Shown in pieces: positions 33,878 through 46,337 of a stretch of 64,000 nt of DNA. Below the pieces are notes generated by a model that ran no database searches, was not told the origin of the DNA, and saw only the letters and a list, made by a program, of their open reading frames with translations. The stretch is taken from assembly GCA_947044405.1 (NCBI GenBank), contig CAMRHE010000017.1, positions 12,115,001-12,179,000 on the forward strand, read 5' to 3'. The position numbers and the translations under genes were made by a program. The stretch's first letter is position 1. Each line of letters begins with the position of its first letter. The DNA is from Leptodactylus fallax (taxonomy: Eukaryota > Chordata > Amphibia > Anura > Leptodactylidae).

Positions 33878-34535
33878 AGTGCTGTGAAAAAGTTTTAGGC
33901 AACAGTAAAAAAATACTGTAAAGTAAGCATGCTTTCAGAAATAGAAGGGATAATAGTTTATTTTTTGAATTAACAAAATGAAGAAAAGAGAAATGTAAAT
34001 CCCATCAATATTCGGTGTGACCTTTGCCCTTTGCCTTCCATCAGTTCTTCTCGGTACTTGCAGACAGTTTTTGGCAGAACACGGCAGGAAGGTTGTTCCC
34101 GCCGCCATCTTGGATCTTCTGTGGATGTAGGCTTGCTCCAATCCTTCTGTCTCTTCATGTCATCCCAGACAGACTGGATGATGATGAGATCAGGGCTATA
34201 TCTGTGGGGGCCGGATCATCACTTCCAGGCAGAGACGTATCCTGAAGCTCCTGGGCCCCTGTACAATATATGTAATGAGGTTCTAACTATCTTGTGCCAT
34301 TTAGAATAGGTGAATATTTTATCTGGTAGAGGGAACTTTATGGCCCCCACAGGGTCCAGGGCCCGGAAGTGACTGCTACCTCTGCACCTTATAAAGCAAC
34401 GTCCCTGCTTCCAGGACTCCTCCTCCACCAAATATTGATGGAATTTAGATTTCTCTTTTCTTCATTCACTTCATCTTGTTAATTGACAAAAATAAACTTT
34501 TGCATCATTCTTTCCCCAGCTTCCTAAAACCTAGA
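33878..34535 (-). pseudogene. Tc1/mariner transposase relic (C-terminal part), disrupted
   Basis: On the minus strand, bases about 34198 to 33990 encode PDLIIIQSVWDDMKRQKDW and later CKYREELMEGKGQR. This is the C-terminal part of a Tc1-like DDE transposase, in which the family normally reads PDLN(I/P)IE. The catalytic Glu position is Gln here (codon 34174-34176), and a short insertion near 34196-34201 breaks the upstream frame. The outer sequence CAGTGCTGTGAAAAAGTTTT at 33880 is the expected terminal repeat. The opposite end near 34535 is worn. A hAT-type MITE is inserted at 34230. It is inactive. Confidence 0.8.
34230..34407. mobile_element. hAT-type MITE nested in the Tc1 relic, 8-bp target duplication
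   Basis: This 178-bp element begins CAGAGACGTATCCTGAAGC and ends AAGCAACGTCCCTG. CTTCCAGG flanks it at 34222-34229 and 34408-34415. Eight-base duplications with CAG...CTG ends are typical of hAT. Joining the flanks restores the Tc1-family sequence. Confidence 0.9.
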
Positions 34536-35013
34536 ACTTTCGGTCTCTCTGCCTGTGGATTCTTCTAAGCTCGGATACATTTTCCAATTGGGATCCACAA
34601 AGCAAATAACCAGAGTTGGTCTGATTTTGACCACAGCCCCATGTACACACCTGAGTGTGCTGCCCAATGTGGAACCAAGTTTGTAACAAAATTCACTTGG
34701 ATGACACTCGGAATGACATGTGAGTGTATTCTGTGGTGTACTTACCCCTATGGGGGCTTCTGATGTGTTCTGTTGCAATGGCACAGAGCAGAATAGGACC
34801 TACTCTACGTTCATTGGAACAGAAATGACCATCAGGCGGCCCCTCGGAGGAGCATCAGATGGCACACTCGTTCGTGGGCATGGGGCCTTAAAGAAGTAAT
34901 CCAGGAATCATCGTAAACTCAGGGGGTTGGTGTAAAACAAATAAAAAGGTCTAATTTGCTTATCTTATCAAAAAGGTTTCATTTGTACTGTCCTGGACCG
35001 CTTTCCCTCCCAT

Positions 35014-35159
35014 CAGAGGTGTAACTTGAAGCTCCTGGGCCCCAATGCAAAATCTGTAATGGGGCCGCTTCCTTCCTTGTCCCATTTAAAATAGCAGAGG
35101 GACTTATGGGGCCCCCTCACGGTTCAGGCCCAGTTGCACCACCTATAGCTTCACTGTTG
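35014..35159. mobile_element. Second copy of the hAT-type MITE
   Basis: It begins CAGAGGTGTAACTTGAAGCT, then CCTGGGCCCCAATGC. The flanking octamers CCTCCCAT (35006-35013) and CCTCCCGT (35160-35167) agree at 7 of 8. Fragments of the same family occur near 30145 and 41690-41765. Confidence 0.7.
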
Positions 35160-35167
35160 CCTCCCGT

Positions 35168-36059
35168 GCAGGGACCGGAGGTGCAGAGGTTCACATGACT
35201 ACTGAGGCCAATCTCTAGCCTTGTCAGTCACTGATGACATCATTCAGATACGTCACCGGCCCCTCAGTGAAAGCCTCAGCACTCATGTGAGCCTCTCCGA
35301 TTCGGGTCCAGCAAGTCCATCCGTTGGAGGGAAAGGGGTTCAGGATTTTCCGGGGATAAGTGTGTATGTTTTTTTTTTTTTTTTTTATGTTACACCCACC
35401 CCAGACACCCCTGAGCTTCTGCTGATTCCAAGTTAACCCCTTTAATGCTGCAATGCTATGTTAAGGGCCCTATTTGGCAAGTTGGTCTTTGGCTCATATC
35501 CTTCACATAAAATGAAGATTAACCTGGTGCCGAGTAATTTTTTTCCCCTGAAGCCTTTAGATATCATGTTATATTGGAAAGCAAATAGAAGCCGCCTATT
35601 AGAAAGCCGCCTCGTCCTTGTACCGCTCATGATATAGAACAGCCACTTCCTGCTGATAGATAATTGTGCTTATAACTTACTCCTCTCTGACAGCTTACAA
35701 AATATACTCTGTGTGACTGCCGCTGTGTACGCCGCCATTCTGCGGGCCCGACCAATAATCAGCTAATAAATTCACCAGGAATTAGGAATATCACTGAGGC
35801 ATGAGAGAGTATAGGGAATAGAACCGTAAAATCTGTGACAGACATAAAAGTGCCATCCATTCAGAAGATTTGTAGCAGATGTAAGTATCAGTCAGTCACC
35901 TTTCCTCTTATATCCAGATGTTTTATAATTATATCTGATTCTTGAAAAGCTGGGTGACAGGGATTGTCACCCAGCTTCCCTGCTGTCCTGGAAACTAATA
36001 ATCTTAATGTTAGTGTTTTGGGTCTGGGGGATATATTACTGCACCATTAGTTAGAAGCC
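35168..36059. other. Non-coding, nothing recognised
   Basis: Unique-looking sequence with a T run near 35365. No gene or repeat ends are supported. Confidence 0.4.
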
Positions 36060-36310
36060 ATAAATTGATTAAAAATCTTCTATCATTTTGTGTATACATC
36101 TCAGATATAGAGCTATGTGTCTCTATGGTTACAGACTACAAGCAGATCATGTGTAGTCTGATTTTAGATCATGTAGTGTAGATATATAAGAGGGGCCAAA
36201 GGGAGGACAGAGTAAGAATGACTGCAGAATCAGACCACATAGGGTGCGTTTGTAGTCTGTAACCATGGAGATACATTGATCTGCTTGAGAACTATATTGT
36301 AGACACTTCA
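36060..36310. repeat. Hairpin repeat related to the 182-bp array, in inverted pair
   Basis: TGTGTCTCTATGGTTACAGA then CTACAAGC (36116-36145) is followed about 110 bases later by its near-inverse GTTTGTAGTCTGTAACCATG then GAGATACATTGATC (36248-36282). Both contain the CAGACTACA/TGTAGTCTG hairpin. Confidence 0.7.
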
Positions 36311-36740
36311 CTTTTTTATTTTAAATGTTCTAAAGCAATATTAGTAGTGGTGAGGGTGTGCATACACTCTAAGAAAATAAGATTTTCATACCCATTGTAC
36401 ACGTTAGAAGATTCAGGACAATTCAGGAGCCTCTTTTTTTTTTAGCGCTCTGTGTTGTGCTGTTCCTCTGTTATTTCTCCTAGTAATGTATGATACATTG
36501 ACAACTGGGTGTTACCATTCCCGTTGTCAAAAGGGAGTGTTCCCTGTACATGTTCTGACTGGACATTTTCATATTGTGGAAGGTCACACCCCCAACTGGT
36601 AAAACCAGTTGTCAATTTATTCAGAAATTGGTAACAGGAATAATAGAGGAACAGGACAACATAGTGTTAAAAAAAAACATATGCTCCAGAATTATGTCAT
36701 GATATATAATAAGATATGAGCAGAGGCCACACATCTTTCT

Positions 36741-37150
36741 TAAAGAGGACCTTTCACCACCTCCACCTACTTCAATTTTTGCATCCTTCTATAGGATTTG
36801 GGCACAGCTGGAATTTTTTTTCTAGCCTTACTATCATTCCTGCTAGTTTTGGTGCCTGATATGATAATTAGATTCTCTACTGTCAAGTGGTCGGTGTCAG
36901 GTAGGAACAAGCAAGGGGGTGTAATTCTGAGCTCTCTAACAGTGTCCAATCAGTGCTCAGAATCACGACTCCTTATCTCCTACTACCTGACTCCACTCAC
37001 TTGACAGACAGCCTTATTGGCATCACTAACTGCACTGATTGCTCAGAAATGGTGGGGGCAATTGACAAAATTCCAAAAGTGCCAGAATCAGTGGATCGGC
37101 ACCTATTGCAGGGTGTAAAGAACTGGATTTGGTGGAGGTGGTGAAAGTTT
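36741..37150. mobile_element. Foldback element, GGACCTTTCACCACCTCC family, copy 1
   Basis: The left end TAAAGAGGACCTTTCACCAC is mirrored by GGTGGAGGTGGTGAAAG at the right. Inner arms contain TCTCTACTGTCAAGTGG and matching reversed segments. It is non-coding. Confidence 0.75.
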
Positions 37151-39600
37151 TTCTTCAAGTGCTATTTTCTGTAAATATATTTTACTAGTTTTCTATAAAT
37201 TACATATTTTAGAATATAGTTTTTAGGATTTTCTAGGAAGTATTATAAATAGCTACAGCTTAGAAACTTTATAATATTTTCTAATATATATTATGTTTCA
37301 ATTTCTAACCATTTTCAAGATTTCCACTTGCTGTCAGTGAATGAGGCATTTATTTTTACATCCGGAGGCTGAAAAACTGTCCAGCTGACACCGCTGTATT
37401 GTCTGTTACAATGTCTCATATCTTTCTCATGTAACAAGCCCTGCATCTGTATGAGCGGCACAAGACCAGGACAGGCTTTCACCCTCAATCAGGAGGTTAA
37501 TGGATTCTTCCCATTCACTTGCAGGAAGCAGAGATCTTATAAATTTTGAGGAACTGAATCGTAAAGAATGTTAAAGTTCTGTAAGTTTTATTTATTCAGG
37601 TAAAACTGGAAATCATCTTCCTATCTTATTACAGTACTTATTACAGTACAGCTCCAGGTACACTGCGGACGGCAGCGCGTACCCACTGACAATGTTGTGT
37701 TGCAATATATGTCACATTCATTCATTTTGCATTATCTCTATAGGAGATCTGATTGACATAACACAAATGTCTGTTATGGGAATATGTCTTTAATAGGATT
37801 GCCATGAATATGTCCCCAGTGTATACGGCGCGCTTTAGTGCACATCTGTCATAGTGAATATAAATTGTGAGGACAGAACTAATGTGATTAAATCCAGTGT
37901 ATAGCATCACTATATAGAATGTCAGGGCTATAGAATAAGGGGGTGGATTATCCTACAGCCTTATATAAGAGTATTAGAAACATTTCTGATGTGTATAGGA
38001 GCAGATCTGTCAGACCCCCTGTATGTGCAATGATTATCCTGCTTCTAGTACCATAAAGTAGTACCTACAATACCTAAAAAGACTATTTTTGGGTCACTGC
38101 TTCTCTGTAATGCATGATGGCACCGTTTTGGATACTTACATGGGTTTTCCAAGACTTGATATTATTGGTCTATCCTTAGTATATGCCATCAATGTAAGAT
38201 AAGTTGGGTTTGACACCTAGCACCCACATCAGTTGTCATGACTCTGGATCTGCAATGTATGGAGCATAAAGATGGCTCTGTACACTGTGTAGTGACTGTA
38301 CTGAGCTCACATTCAACTGAGAGATGAGTGGAAGAACCCTATCCTGAGAATACCAAGAGTCGGACAACTCCTTTAAGAGTGGTCATTGAAGCAGCCATGC
38401 ACAAGGCCTACTTTATATTGGATGGTGCCTTGTTTTTCGTCTGGCACTATTCCATACGTACCATCATACAGTGACCAGGACTAACTATATGTCCTCCTTC
38501 AGTTGCCCTCAGTTTAATATCGCCCTCCAGCATCCCCACAATATAATATTCCCCTCCAGTTGCCACCAGTTCAATGTCCTCCTCCAGCTACCCCCACAGT
38601 ATTATGTCCCTCTCCTATCAAACAAACATAAAAAAACACAACTGCTCTGTAAGCAGTCTCTGGTCTGGAGCCTTCAGGGAGCTGCAGGCGCGATTTGAGT
38701 GACATCATCACATCGCGCCTACAGCTCCCGCAGCAGAGACTGGACGAATGGCAAATCAGGGAGCGGATGGCTCCCACTTCCTCACTGTATGCAAGTCATC
38801 GGCATCTGGAGAGGATGCCGATGAGTTGTAGCCAGGACAGGACCCAGAATCCGGGACTATCCCGCTGAATCCGGGAAGGTTGGGAGGTATGCACTAATAC
38901 TAGTGAAAGTGATAGTATTGTGACCCTAAGGTTGCCGTAACTGACTTTCAGTCACAGCTTAAACCTTTTGCAACTTGTAGTCGTAGTCAGGTCAACCTCC
39001 AGGTCACAGTATGACCCCAATCACCTGCATTAGTGCAGGTGTCGCAGAGTGACACAGTGGTCTTTGGTTGTGTGACAGGTGTAGCCCCAGCTGTATAGCA
39101 AAGACCCTGGATGCCCAGTGTTGTCAGTGTTTAGGGGGTGTTTTATCCCCATAAATCCCTCTTAATGTCTTCCTATGTATTACACTACCCATACACACTA
39201 TCTCAGTTCATTTCATTCAGCATCCAGATAATACAGCTGTGTTCTGTACATCATAAGGTGTGCTATAAAAGTGTAACAATGCTGATTATAAAGTGATGAT
39301 ATCACCGTCTAAATGCGGTTTTATCGCTGCTTTCGCCTTGCAATAATATAATTTACGGGGGGACTTTCACAGCGTGAACATTAATCATCTATATTAACAC
39401 AGGAACATATTGCATATTTGTTCTTGCTTGTAATGTAGCAGATGAAAACATTTCACAGTTACATTTCGGAAGATATTCGACATTACTTAGAATTAATTTT
39501 TTTAAAGATATTAACATCTGTTAAATATACTTAAAAGTAACTCAAAAAGTGCAATATTAATATATTAAAAAAAAAGAGAATAAAGGAATTTTATCACAAT
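37151..39600. other. Non-coding with small repeats
   Basis: At 38510-38615 a roughly 35-bp unit (CCCTCCAGTTGCC, CAATATAATATT) recurs about three times. At 38150-38370 lies a fragment of the palindrome seen at 28371. No gene is seen. Confidence 0.45.
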
Positions 39601-39614
39601 GGATACAAAAGAAA

Positions 39615-40395
39615 ATGGAGCGTTGCCTATAGCAACCAGTCAGGTAGCAGCCTTCATAAGGCCTTTGAAAAATGAGATCTGGAATGTTATTGGTTGCTAT
39701 GGGTAACTGAATAGAGAAAGCTGGAGCGTGATTGGCTGCAATGGGAAAGTGTAAAATGAGAGATGAAATTTGATTGGTTGTTATGGTCAACTTTAAAATG
39801 AGAGGTGGAATGTTACTGGCTGCTATGGGCAACTGAATAGTGAGAGCTGGAGAGTGATTGGCTGCTATGGGCAATTGTAAAAGTGAAAGCTGGAATGGTA
39901 TTGGTTGCTGTGGCTAACTGAATGGTGAGAGCTGGAATATGATTGGTTGTTGTGGCCAACTTTGAAATGAGAGCTGGAATTTTACTGGTGGTTATGGGTA
40001 ACTGAGTAGTGAGAGCTGGAATGTGATTGGCTGGTATTACCAACTGAAAATGAGAGCTGGAATGTTATTAGTTACTATGGGATACTGAAAAGTGAGAGCT
40101 AGAATATGATTGGTTGTGATGGGAAACTGTAAAATGAGAGCTGAAATGTGATTGGTTGTTATGGGCATCTGAAAAGTGAGAGCTGGTAGTTAACGGTTGC
40201 AATGGGTAATGGTATAGTGAGAGCTGGCGTGTGATTGGTTGCTATGGGCATCTGAAAATTGAGAGCCCAGATATTATTGGTTGCTATTACCAACTTAAAA
40301 ATGACAGCTGGAATATGATTGGTTACTATGGACCTCTGAAAAATAATTGCTGAAGTAGGATTGGCTGCCATAGTTTTCTGCTCCACTTTTTCTCT
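39615..40395. repeat. 42-bp minisatellite carrying CCAAT-box and X-box-like motifs (about 17 units)
   Basis: Units such as GATTGGTTGCTATGGGCAAC followed by TGAATAGTGAGAGCTGGAAT repeat every 42 bp (TTGG at 39690, 39732, 39774 and onward). ATTGG is the reversed CCAAT box bound by NF-Y. GTTGCTATGGGCAAC is close to the RFX X-box (two GTTGCY half sites, 3-base gap). Units have drifted and some have lost one half site. Confidence 0.88.
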
Positions 40396-40439
40396 AATTT
40401 TGAGAACTCTCCCCAATATTTTTCCTCTTATAAACAAAT

Positions 40440-40558
40440 ATCAAAAATAAAAATATAATAAATATAATATAATAAAAATAAAAAAAATATATATATTAAT
40501 ATATATAATATAATAAAAATAAGATAAAAATATATAAAAATATGAAGTTTTAATTATT
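40440..40558. repeat. AT-rich simple sequence
   Basis: Runs of AATATAATAAAAATA and ATATAT with no unit of fixed length. Confidence 0.8.
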
Positions 40559-40559
40559 T

Positions 40560-40720
40560 AAAGGGGATGTCTGAGGTTTGAAAAAAGTGCCATTTTTTTC
40601 CTTTCCAGAAATAGTGCCACTCTTGAATAAAGACTGTTCCTGGTATTGCAGCCCCACTCAAGTGATTACAATACCAGACACAGAACTGCAGTCCCAAAAG
40701 TCTGATCTCCAATAACCATA
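40560..40720. repeat. Dispersed repeat related to 33475-33645
   Basis: Contains AGTGCCACTCTTGAATAAAG, TGGTATTGCAGCCCCACTCA and AATACCAGACACAGAACTGC, the shared phrases of the family. Confidence 0.55.
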
Positions 40721-42179
40721 TTGTTATAGAGTACACTGGTAATTTTCCTAATATATCTCTCCTTATATCAAGTACTTGGCCTTATGGATATCCTATTCAT
40801 TGCATGCCTCGCACCATGGCACATTTTGCACAAGCACTATTCACACATCAGTCACTTTACTTAAGCCAAATTTACCCACTGTTGACCCTTTTAACTTGCC
40901 ATTATTGTGCAAATGGCTTGCAGGAGACATTTTTTGGCTAATGCCATGCCCCCATATTTTTGGTGGGACACTCACCTGTTTGTGTGCACCACAGACTCAC
41001 GCCACTTTTGGGACGTGGACAAGTCTATGTGCTGGATACACACCTTTTTCAGGACAGTCACTTGATGATAGAGAGCACAGCGGATCAGGGAGCATTCCAC
41101 CAGGACCGGGAGATTTACCCACTGTTTTGAGACCCTGGGAGCTCACCCTTTTTTGTCATGAGCCTCCCAAATTTTCCGGGAGAGTTGACAAGTATGCCCT
41201 TGCAGTCAGAAGAGAGACGTCTCCGACTGTGAGCAAGCCATGTCCCTGATACGACAAGCCATGCTCCATACTGGTAAGCCATTCTGCAATACCAGTAAGG
41301 GTGCGTTCACATTTGTACTGTTGTCTCCTACGACAGACCAGAAGAATGGAAAACTGTTCAACTAATGATGGACAACAACAGATCCTGAGGGACCCCATTA
41401 CATTGGATGTCCATAATTCTCAGACATCACTAGACAAAAAAGTTGTGCTTGCAAGACTTTCTCATATGGGATTTCTGATGGACCTTAGTCACTTCCCTCT
41501 CATTGGCACATTTACCTTATCCTACTAGCTCTTTGTGACTGAGAGTGCCCCCTTCCTGTCATGCCCCAGTACATCTGTGCTCACTGCGGAGGTGGCATGT
41601 CTGCCCCACACACACTACGTACAAAAAATCAGTAACAGGTGCCCCAACTAGGATGTGCCATTAGTAATGCTGGTGTCTTCTTAGATCGTAGAAGGGTCTT
41701 TGAGGTTCCTCAGGCACAGGTCTCGGGGATGACTGCTACCCCTGCACCTCCTATAGCTACGCCTCATGTCTCTCTCTGCACCCACAGTCTCAGACATCTT
41801 TTATGCTCCCCCATTTGAAGCGGAAGGTAAATGTCTCTCATTCCATACTGTGTACTCAGCCAAGATCTCCATATGTTAATAGTTGTTTTAAGACAGATTT
41901 CTCGACTTCAGACAATTAGAACACAGTCTGTTCTAGAAAACCGCTGACAAAAACAACTGTCACGTCCTTCTTGAAATCTCTCCGCTATTAAAAGAATTGT
42001 TCTTTTGATGAATGTGAACATAAGACTCCGGGAAAGCAGATACTTTGCTAAAGGTAGAATTTTCAGAAGTTAGATCTCTTTGGCCTTCCAGGATTTAACA
42101 AGTCAGTGCGGATGAGAAGTTTTTTGCCCCAATTAATGTCTTGCAGGTTGTGAAATGGATTTGGTAGTGATCGTAAAGG
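40721..42179. other. Non-coding, nothing recognised apart from a MITE fragment
   Basis: A fragment of the hAT-type MITE (GACTGCTACCCCTGCACCTC then CTATAGCTACGCCTC) is at about 41725-41768. The 157-codon open frame at 40776-41249 shows no family signature or codon structure. Confidence 0.45.
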
Positions 42180-43365
42180 TTGGATGAAATTTCAAAGAAG
42201 GATCTTTTTTTGTTTTCCGAAGAACACTGCCTCCCTAGTCCATGGATTGTGTCTGGTACTGCAATGTAGTTCCATTTGCTGAGCTGCAATACCAGGCGCA
42301 GCCTATGGTCAGTGGTGCCGCTGTATCTGGGACAAAAACAGCCCCTTTTTGCCAAATCCTATACAACCTTTGCAAGGGCCAGGAGATCTTGTCATATACA
42401 TAGTTGTTAGTGATAGAGATTTGATGTACTAGGATGTGGATTAAAATCTAACCAGGCAAAATAGGCAAAGTGGAAAATCTGGGGGGGGGGGGGGCATGGT
42501 GTGGGCTAAAAATAAAAAAAAATATTCACCTACCCTCGATCCTCTGTTCTGGTGTCGAGTCGCCCATTCCATTCTGGGCCTGCTGGGTCAGAAGTGAAGC
42601 AGCTGCGGCCAGTCAGTGACCTCAGCAGTATCCACAATGTCAACGCTGTGGCCAGTGATTGTGCCGGTATGGAATGGAATGAGGTATCCAATGCCAGAAT
42701 GGAGGACCAGGGTTCTTTGTCTTTTCTGGAAATTCCAGTGTAACAAGATGAGCCCAGGAAGTAAAGACCAGTGGGGATCCAGTGGGTGCAGAGTTACGCC
42801 ATGTTGGCCTTATATGGAGATATTTTTTGTCCATTGGCGCATGACTCCAATATTGACCAACCATAAAGAGCAATAACTTTGGACTGTAACCATTGCTCTA
42901 CAGTGAAAATGTGATGGTTAAAGTGCTTATTCATTGATGACAGTCCCTGTTTGTGAGAGGGGTCCAGGACAATAAGCTGATCATAAAGTGTCCCCCTGCT
43001 TGGACTTCCAGCAATCATCTGTAATCTGTGCGGAAACTTGTTCCCTTTCCCTGCAGCGCCACCACAGGCGCAATTAAGCATTATGCGGTGTCCGTTCAAA
43101 TCTACGGGTTTTCAGGGTAATGCAGGACAGGATAGGTCCTCCAGAGATGGAGACACTCTTATTAGCTGCTCTCTATGAGATTATAAAGCAGTGCCACTTT
43201 TGTCAATGCGCTACATCTGATATTGAATGTGGCTTATCTGCTATACCAGGCACAGAGTCTGGACAAGGGAGACTCCGTTTCACTTAAATGAGATCTGCAA
43301 TACCAGACACAGCCAATGGACAAGAGAGGCGCTGTTCCTGATGAAAGTCTAGTCTTATACAATCC
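42180..43365. repeat. Two further dispersed-repeat copies (42180-42320, 43185-43365) and intervening non-coding DNA
   Basis: TGTCTGGTACTGCAATGTAG and GAGCTGCAATACCAGGCGCA at the first copy, and GCAATACCAGACACAGCC with GAGAGGCGCTGTTCC at the second, match the family at 33475. A 14-base G run is at about 42481. Confidence 0.55.
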
Positions 43366-43429
43366 TTATAACTGCAGCCTCATTGTGTAAGGAAACCATC
43401 CGCAATACAGATGAAATCATATTGCTTAA

Positions 43430-43800
43430 TAGAAACCGCCATTGATCGCTTATAAATATATACGTGAAACCAACATTCATTTCTTATAGGCTTCATTGTT
43501 TAAAACAAATCACCTTGCCAGACCCATAAACTAGTGTTTCTGCCGTCTGGTATTAAGTGGCTTTAAAAAGCAGCCGGAAGGTCAAGTGATTTATTCGCGT
43601 TGCCAGAACATCAGGATCAAATTTCATCTTGATAACAAGAACATATGCATTATCAGAAGACCTCGGGTAATGAATAGAGGAGCGTGCACATCAGAGCCAG
43701 GAAAACACTGTGTTTATAGGAAACATTCTCTGCTCCAGAAACCTGAGCATCATAAGTGAAGTTTTTTATAATGTATTTCTGGTGCAGAAACAGCGATAAT
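43430..43800. other. Unique non-coding stretch, candidate conserved element
   Basis: Non-repetitive AT-rich sequence (GTGGCTTTAAAAAGCAGCC, CATATGCATTATCAG) unlike the neighbouring MITEs. Confidence 0.3.
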
Positions 43801-44013
43801 CAATGTCAGGTCATGTAAAGATCCCATTCACAAGCAGCAAGTTCTTAGGAGTCAGGATGCCAAGAACATTGTTATAAAATGTGGAATATAGACTAAAAAA
43901 ATGTGTGCATCATAATTTGTGGTGTGGAAGAACTGGACAGAAGGTGCTCAATTTTTCTGCAGTGCCCCCACAGGAAGAATGAAGCATTACACATGTCAAA
44001 AGTGGGCACTGCA

Positions 44014-44328
44014 TTTACAGGGAACCTGTCAGGGCCATTTGGAACACTAAACCACCCACAGATCCTTGTGGACAGAGGGTTTAGTGCCCCAAATCATCCC
44101 TATGTAAAGTCATACATGCCTGCAATAAAAAAAAATAAAAGCTTTATACTCAGCCTGCCGCTGTACTGAAGCTAGTGATGTACCTTGGGCACATGCTCAG
44201 TGAAGCCGGGGTGTAGGTCCTAATGCAGGCATGGATGGCTTTAGAACAGGGCGATGTGGGACACAAAACCCCCAATCTATAAGGACCTGTGGGTGGTTCA
44301 GTGTCCTAAATCGACAGGTTCTCTTTAA
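44014..44328. mobile_element. Palindromic MITE, GGGAACCTGTC family
   Basis: TTACAGGGAACCTGTCAGG at the left is mirrored by TCGACAGGTTCTCTTTAA at the right. CCACCCACAGATCCTTG and AAGGACCTGTGGGTGG are inner inverted segments. Confidence 0.8.
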
Positions 44329-45994
44329 AACAGTTTGATCACCTTGCTGACAACTAGAGGACTCCTTAAAGGGCTAGTTTTATAAAAACAAAGCCTCTCC
44401 GTATGTTCGATTATGGATGTCATAAAGGGGATAACCCACTTGGGACCTCCTTTTATAAACCAGAGTGCAGAGGAATTTACAAAAAGAATCTCTTGCTCTG
44501 GTTGGTCCAATCCATCTATATATTATATATGTTTGACATGGACAGCCATTCAGTGAATGCAAAATTTATTGTTGGGGTAATGCAGAGCCAGTCCTAGTTC
44601 ACCCAGCAATTACACCTGACCACTTGGGACCACAACGTAATTTGGAGAGGAATTTCAGGTGGTCTATCCAAATTCTGTCCTTGTGTAATCTGCCATGGCT
44701 TTGCTGCCCGATAACCTTCCAAATCAGCAAGCAGCAGATTCCGTCCAGATTCTGCCTCCCATTGTTCTCAATGGGAGGCAGATTTACACAATTTTCCTCT
44801 GTGTATTCTAGCCATTGCTCATTGATCATAGAAGCTGAGATACATAAATCATGATCATTCTTGTGTTATAGAATCCAATTTACGTACAGGGTCATGGAAT
44901 ACGTTGGCGCTACCAAATAACGGGTAAGAAATGATAGCTATTATTTAGGATGACAGCCTTCTATTATATACGAGGTTCTCAACTACGGCATCAATCCCTT
45001 TCTAGATTACAATGGCCTCAGATGTCAATCTATAAATCTTAAATTTGCCGTGGATTCTGGAATCAAAGCGGTAATGTTCCCCAATCGATATCCAGCCCCA
45101 CATAAACCACAAGCACCGACAATAAATAAACCATGTCTTGTATTAATTCTGAATAATTGATCTGTAACAGAAGATCATCTGGCGCTCCGTGGGGATATCA
45201 GACTGTCAGTGTCAGAGGAGCAGGATGACTTCAGGATTATCAGCCAGTCTATTCTCCACCGGCCCTATGGGATTTCTGCATCTGACTGTAAGTACCCTCC
45301 AGTAATGGATATGCTGGCAAGGCTGGGACCCGCAGTGATTACACCATGGATGAGAAGAAGTCATCCAGAGCGGATCAGGACAGGATGCATTGTCACGCTA
45401 CTTCCTCGCCATCTTGTCATTACCTCTCGCCGGTACCAAGCCCCCGGTTTACATTCATTATATCGTAGGCGAGGTAGAGCTTGGATCCGCCGTCCAGCGG
45501 GCAGCATGCCTTGCAGAATATAAATAACTTCCACTTATACATTATTAATAAAAAAAAAGCTTTCTTTTCATTTTTTCATACTGACAGCAGTACAGAAGGA
45601 TTGATATTATCGGAGCTGTATGTTTTCAGACCGTCGCTGTTACAGAGAGTACAAGAGCAACGCCATGCTCCAGCAAGTACTACAGACAGAGAAAACATCC
45701 GGGAGAGATGGATTCCGTGAACTCATACATATTGTATATGGGTAATGGGGGGCACTGAGTTCTAGGATCTGATCACTTGCTGGGGAGCAATTGCTCCTAT
45801 TTTCACTAATACTAATGCAATAAACCTGGACTTGATGCTGGATGCCACCTTTACTACCAAAAAATAATGGCCCGAGTGGACTAGTGTGCATAGTGGTCTA
45901 TTGTATTGAAGTAGTCACTATCCCTGGAGATTTAAATTCATATATAAGTGGCATAAAAGTGAGTTGGTAGACTGAAGTGGGTGGTAGACGCCTT
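44329..45994. other. Non-coding, nothing recognised
   Basis: A local inverted pair (ATTCTGCCTCCCATTG / CAATGGGAGGCAGAT near 44750-44780) is present. No host gene is supported. Confidence 0.45.
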
Positions 45995-46337
45995 TATAGA
46001 GGACCTTTCACAACCTCCATCAACTACAAATTTTTGGCGCCGTTGGAATTTTTTCTCTAGCCCCCACCATTCCTGAGAAATCAGCACTGTAAATTTTAGC
46101 ACTGAACATGCTAATTAGACTCTCTACTGTCAGGTGGGTGGTCTCAGCCCAAGACAACCCACATGACAGTAGAGAGCCTAATTGGTGTATTAGGTGCTGA
46201 AAATAATAAGACTGATTTCTCAGGAACGGTGCGGAATCGAGAAAAAAATTCCAACTGTGTCAGTATCGTCAGAGCAGCGGCTATTGATTTATGCAAAGAG
46301 TTGAAGTTGGTGGAGGTGGTGAAAGGTCCCCTTTAAG
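45995..46337. mobile_element. Foldback element, GGACCTTTCACCACCTCC family, copy 2
   Basis: This near-full-length palindrome of about 343 bp runs from AGAGGACCTTTCACAACCTC through TCTCTACTGTCAGG at the left to GACAGTAGAGAGCCTAATTG through GGTGGAGGTGGTGAAAGGTC at the right. CTGAGAAATCAG/CTGATTTCTCAG lie between. Confidence 0.85.

Noticed and set aside
40776..41249. 157-codon open frame, longest outside the repeats
   Set aside because: No recognisable domain, no splice or promoter context, and composition like its surroundings.
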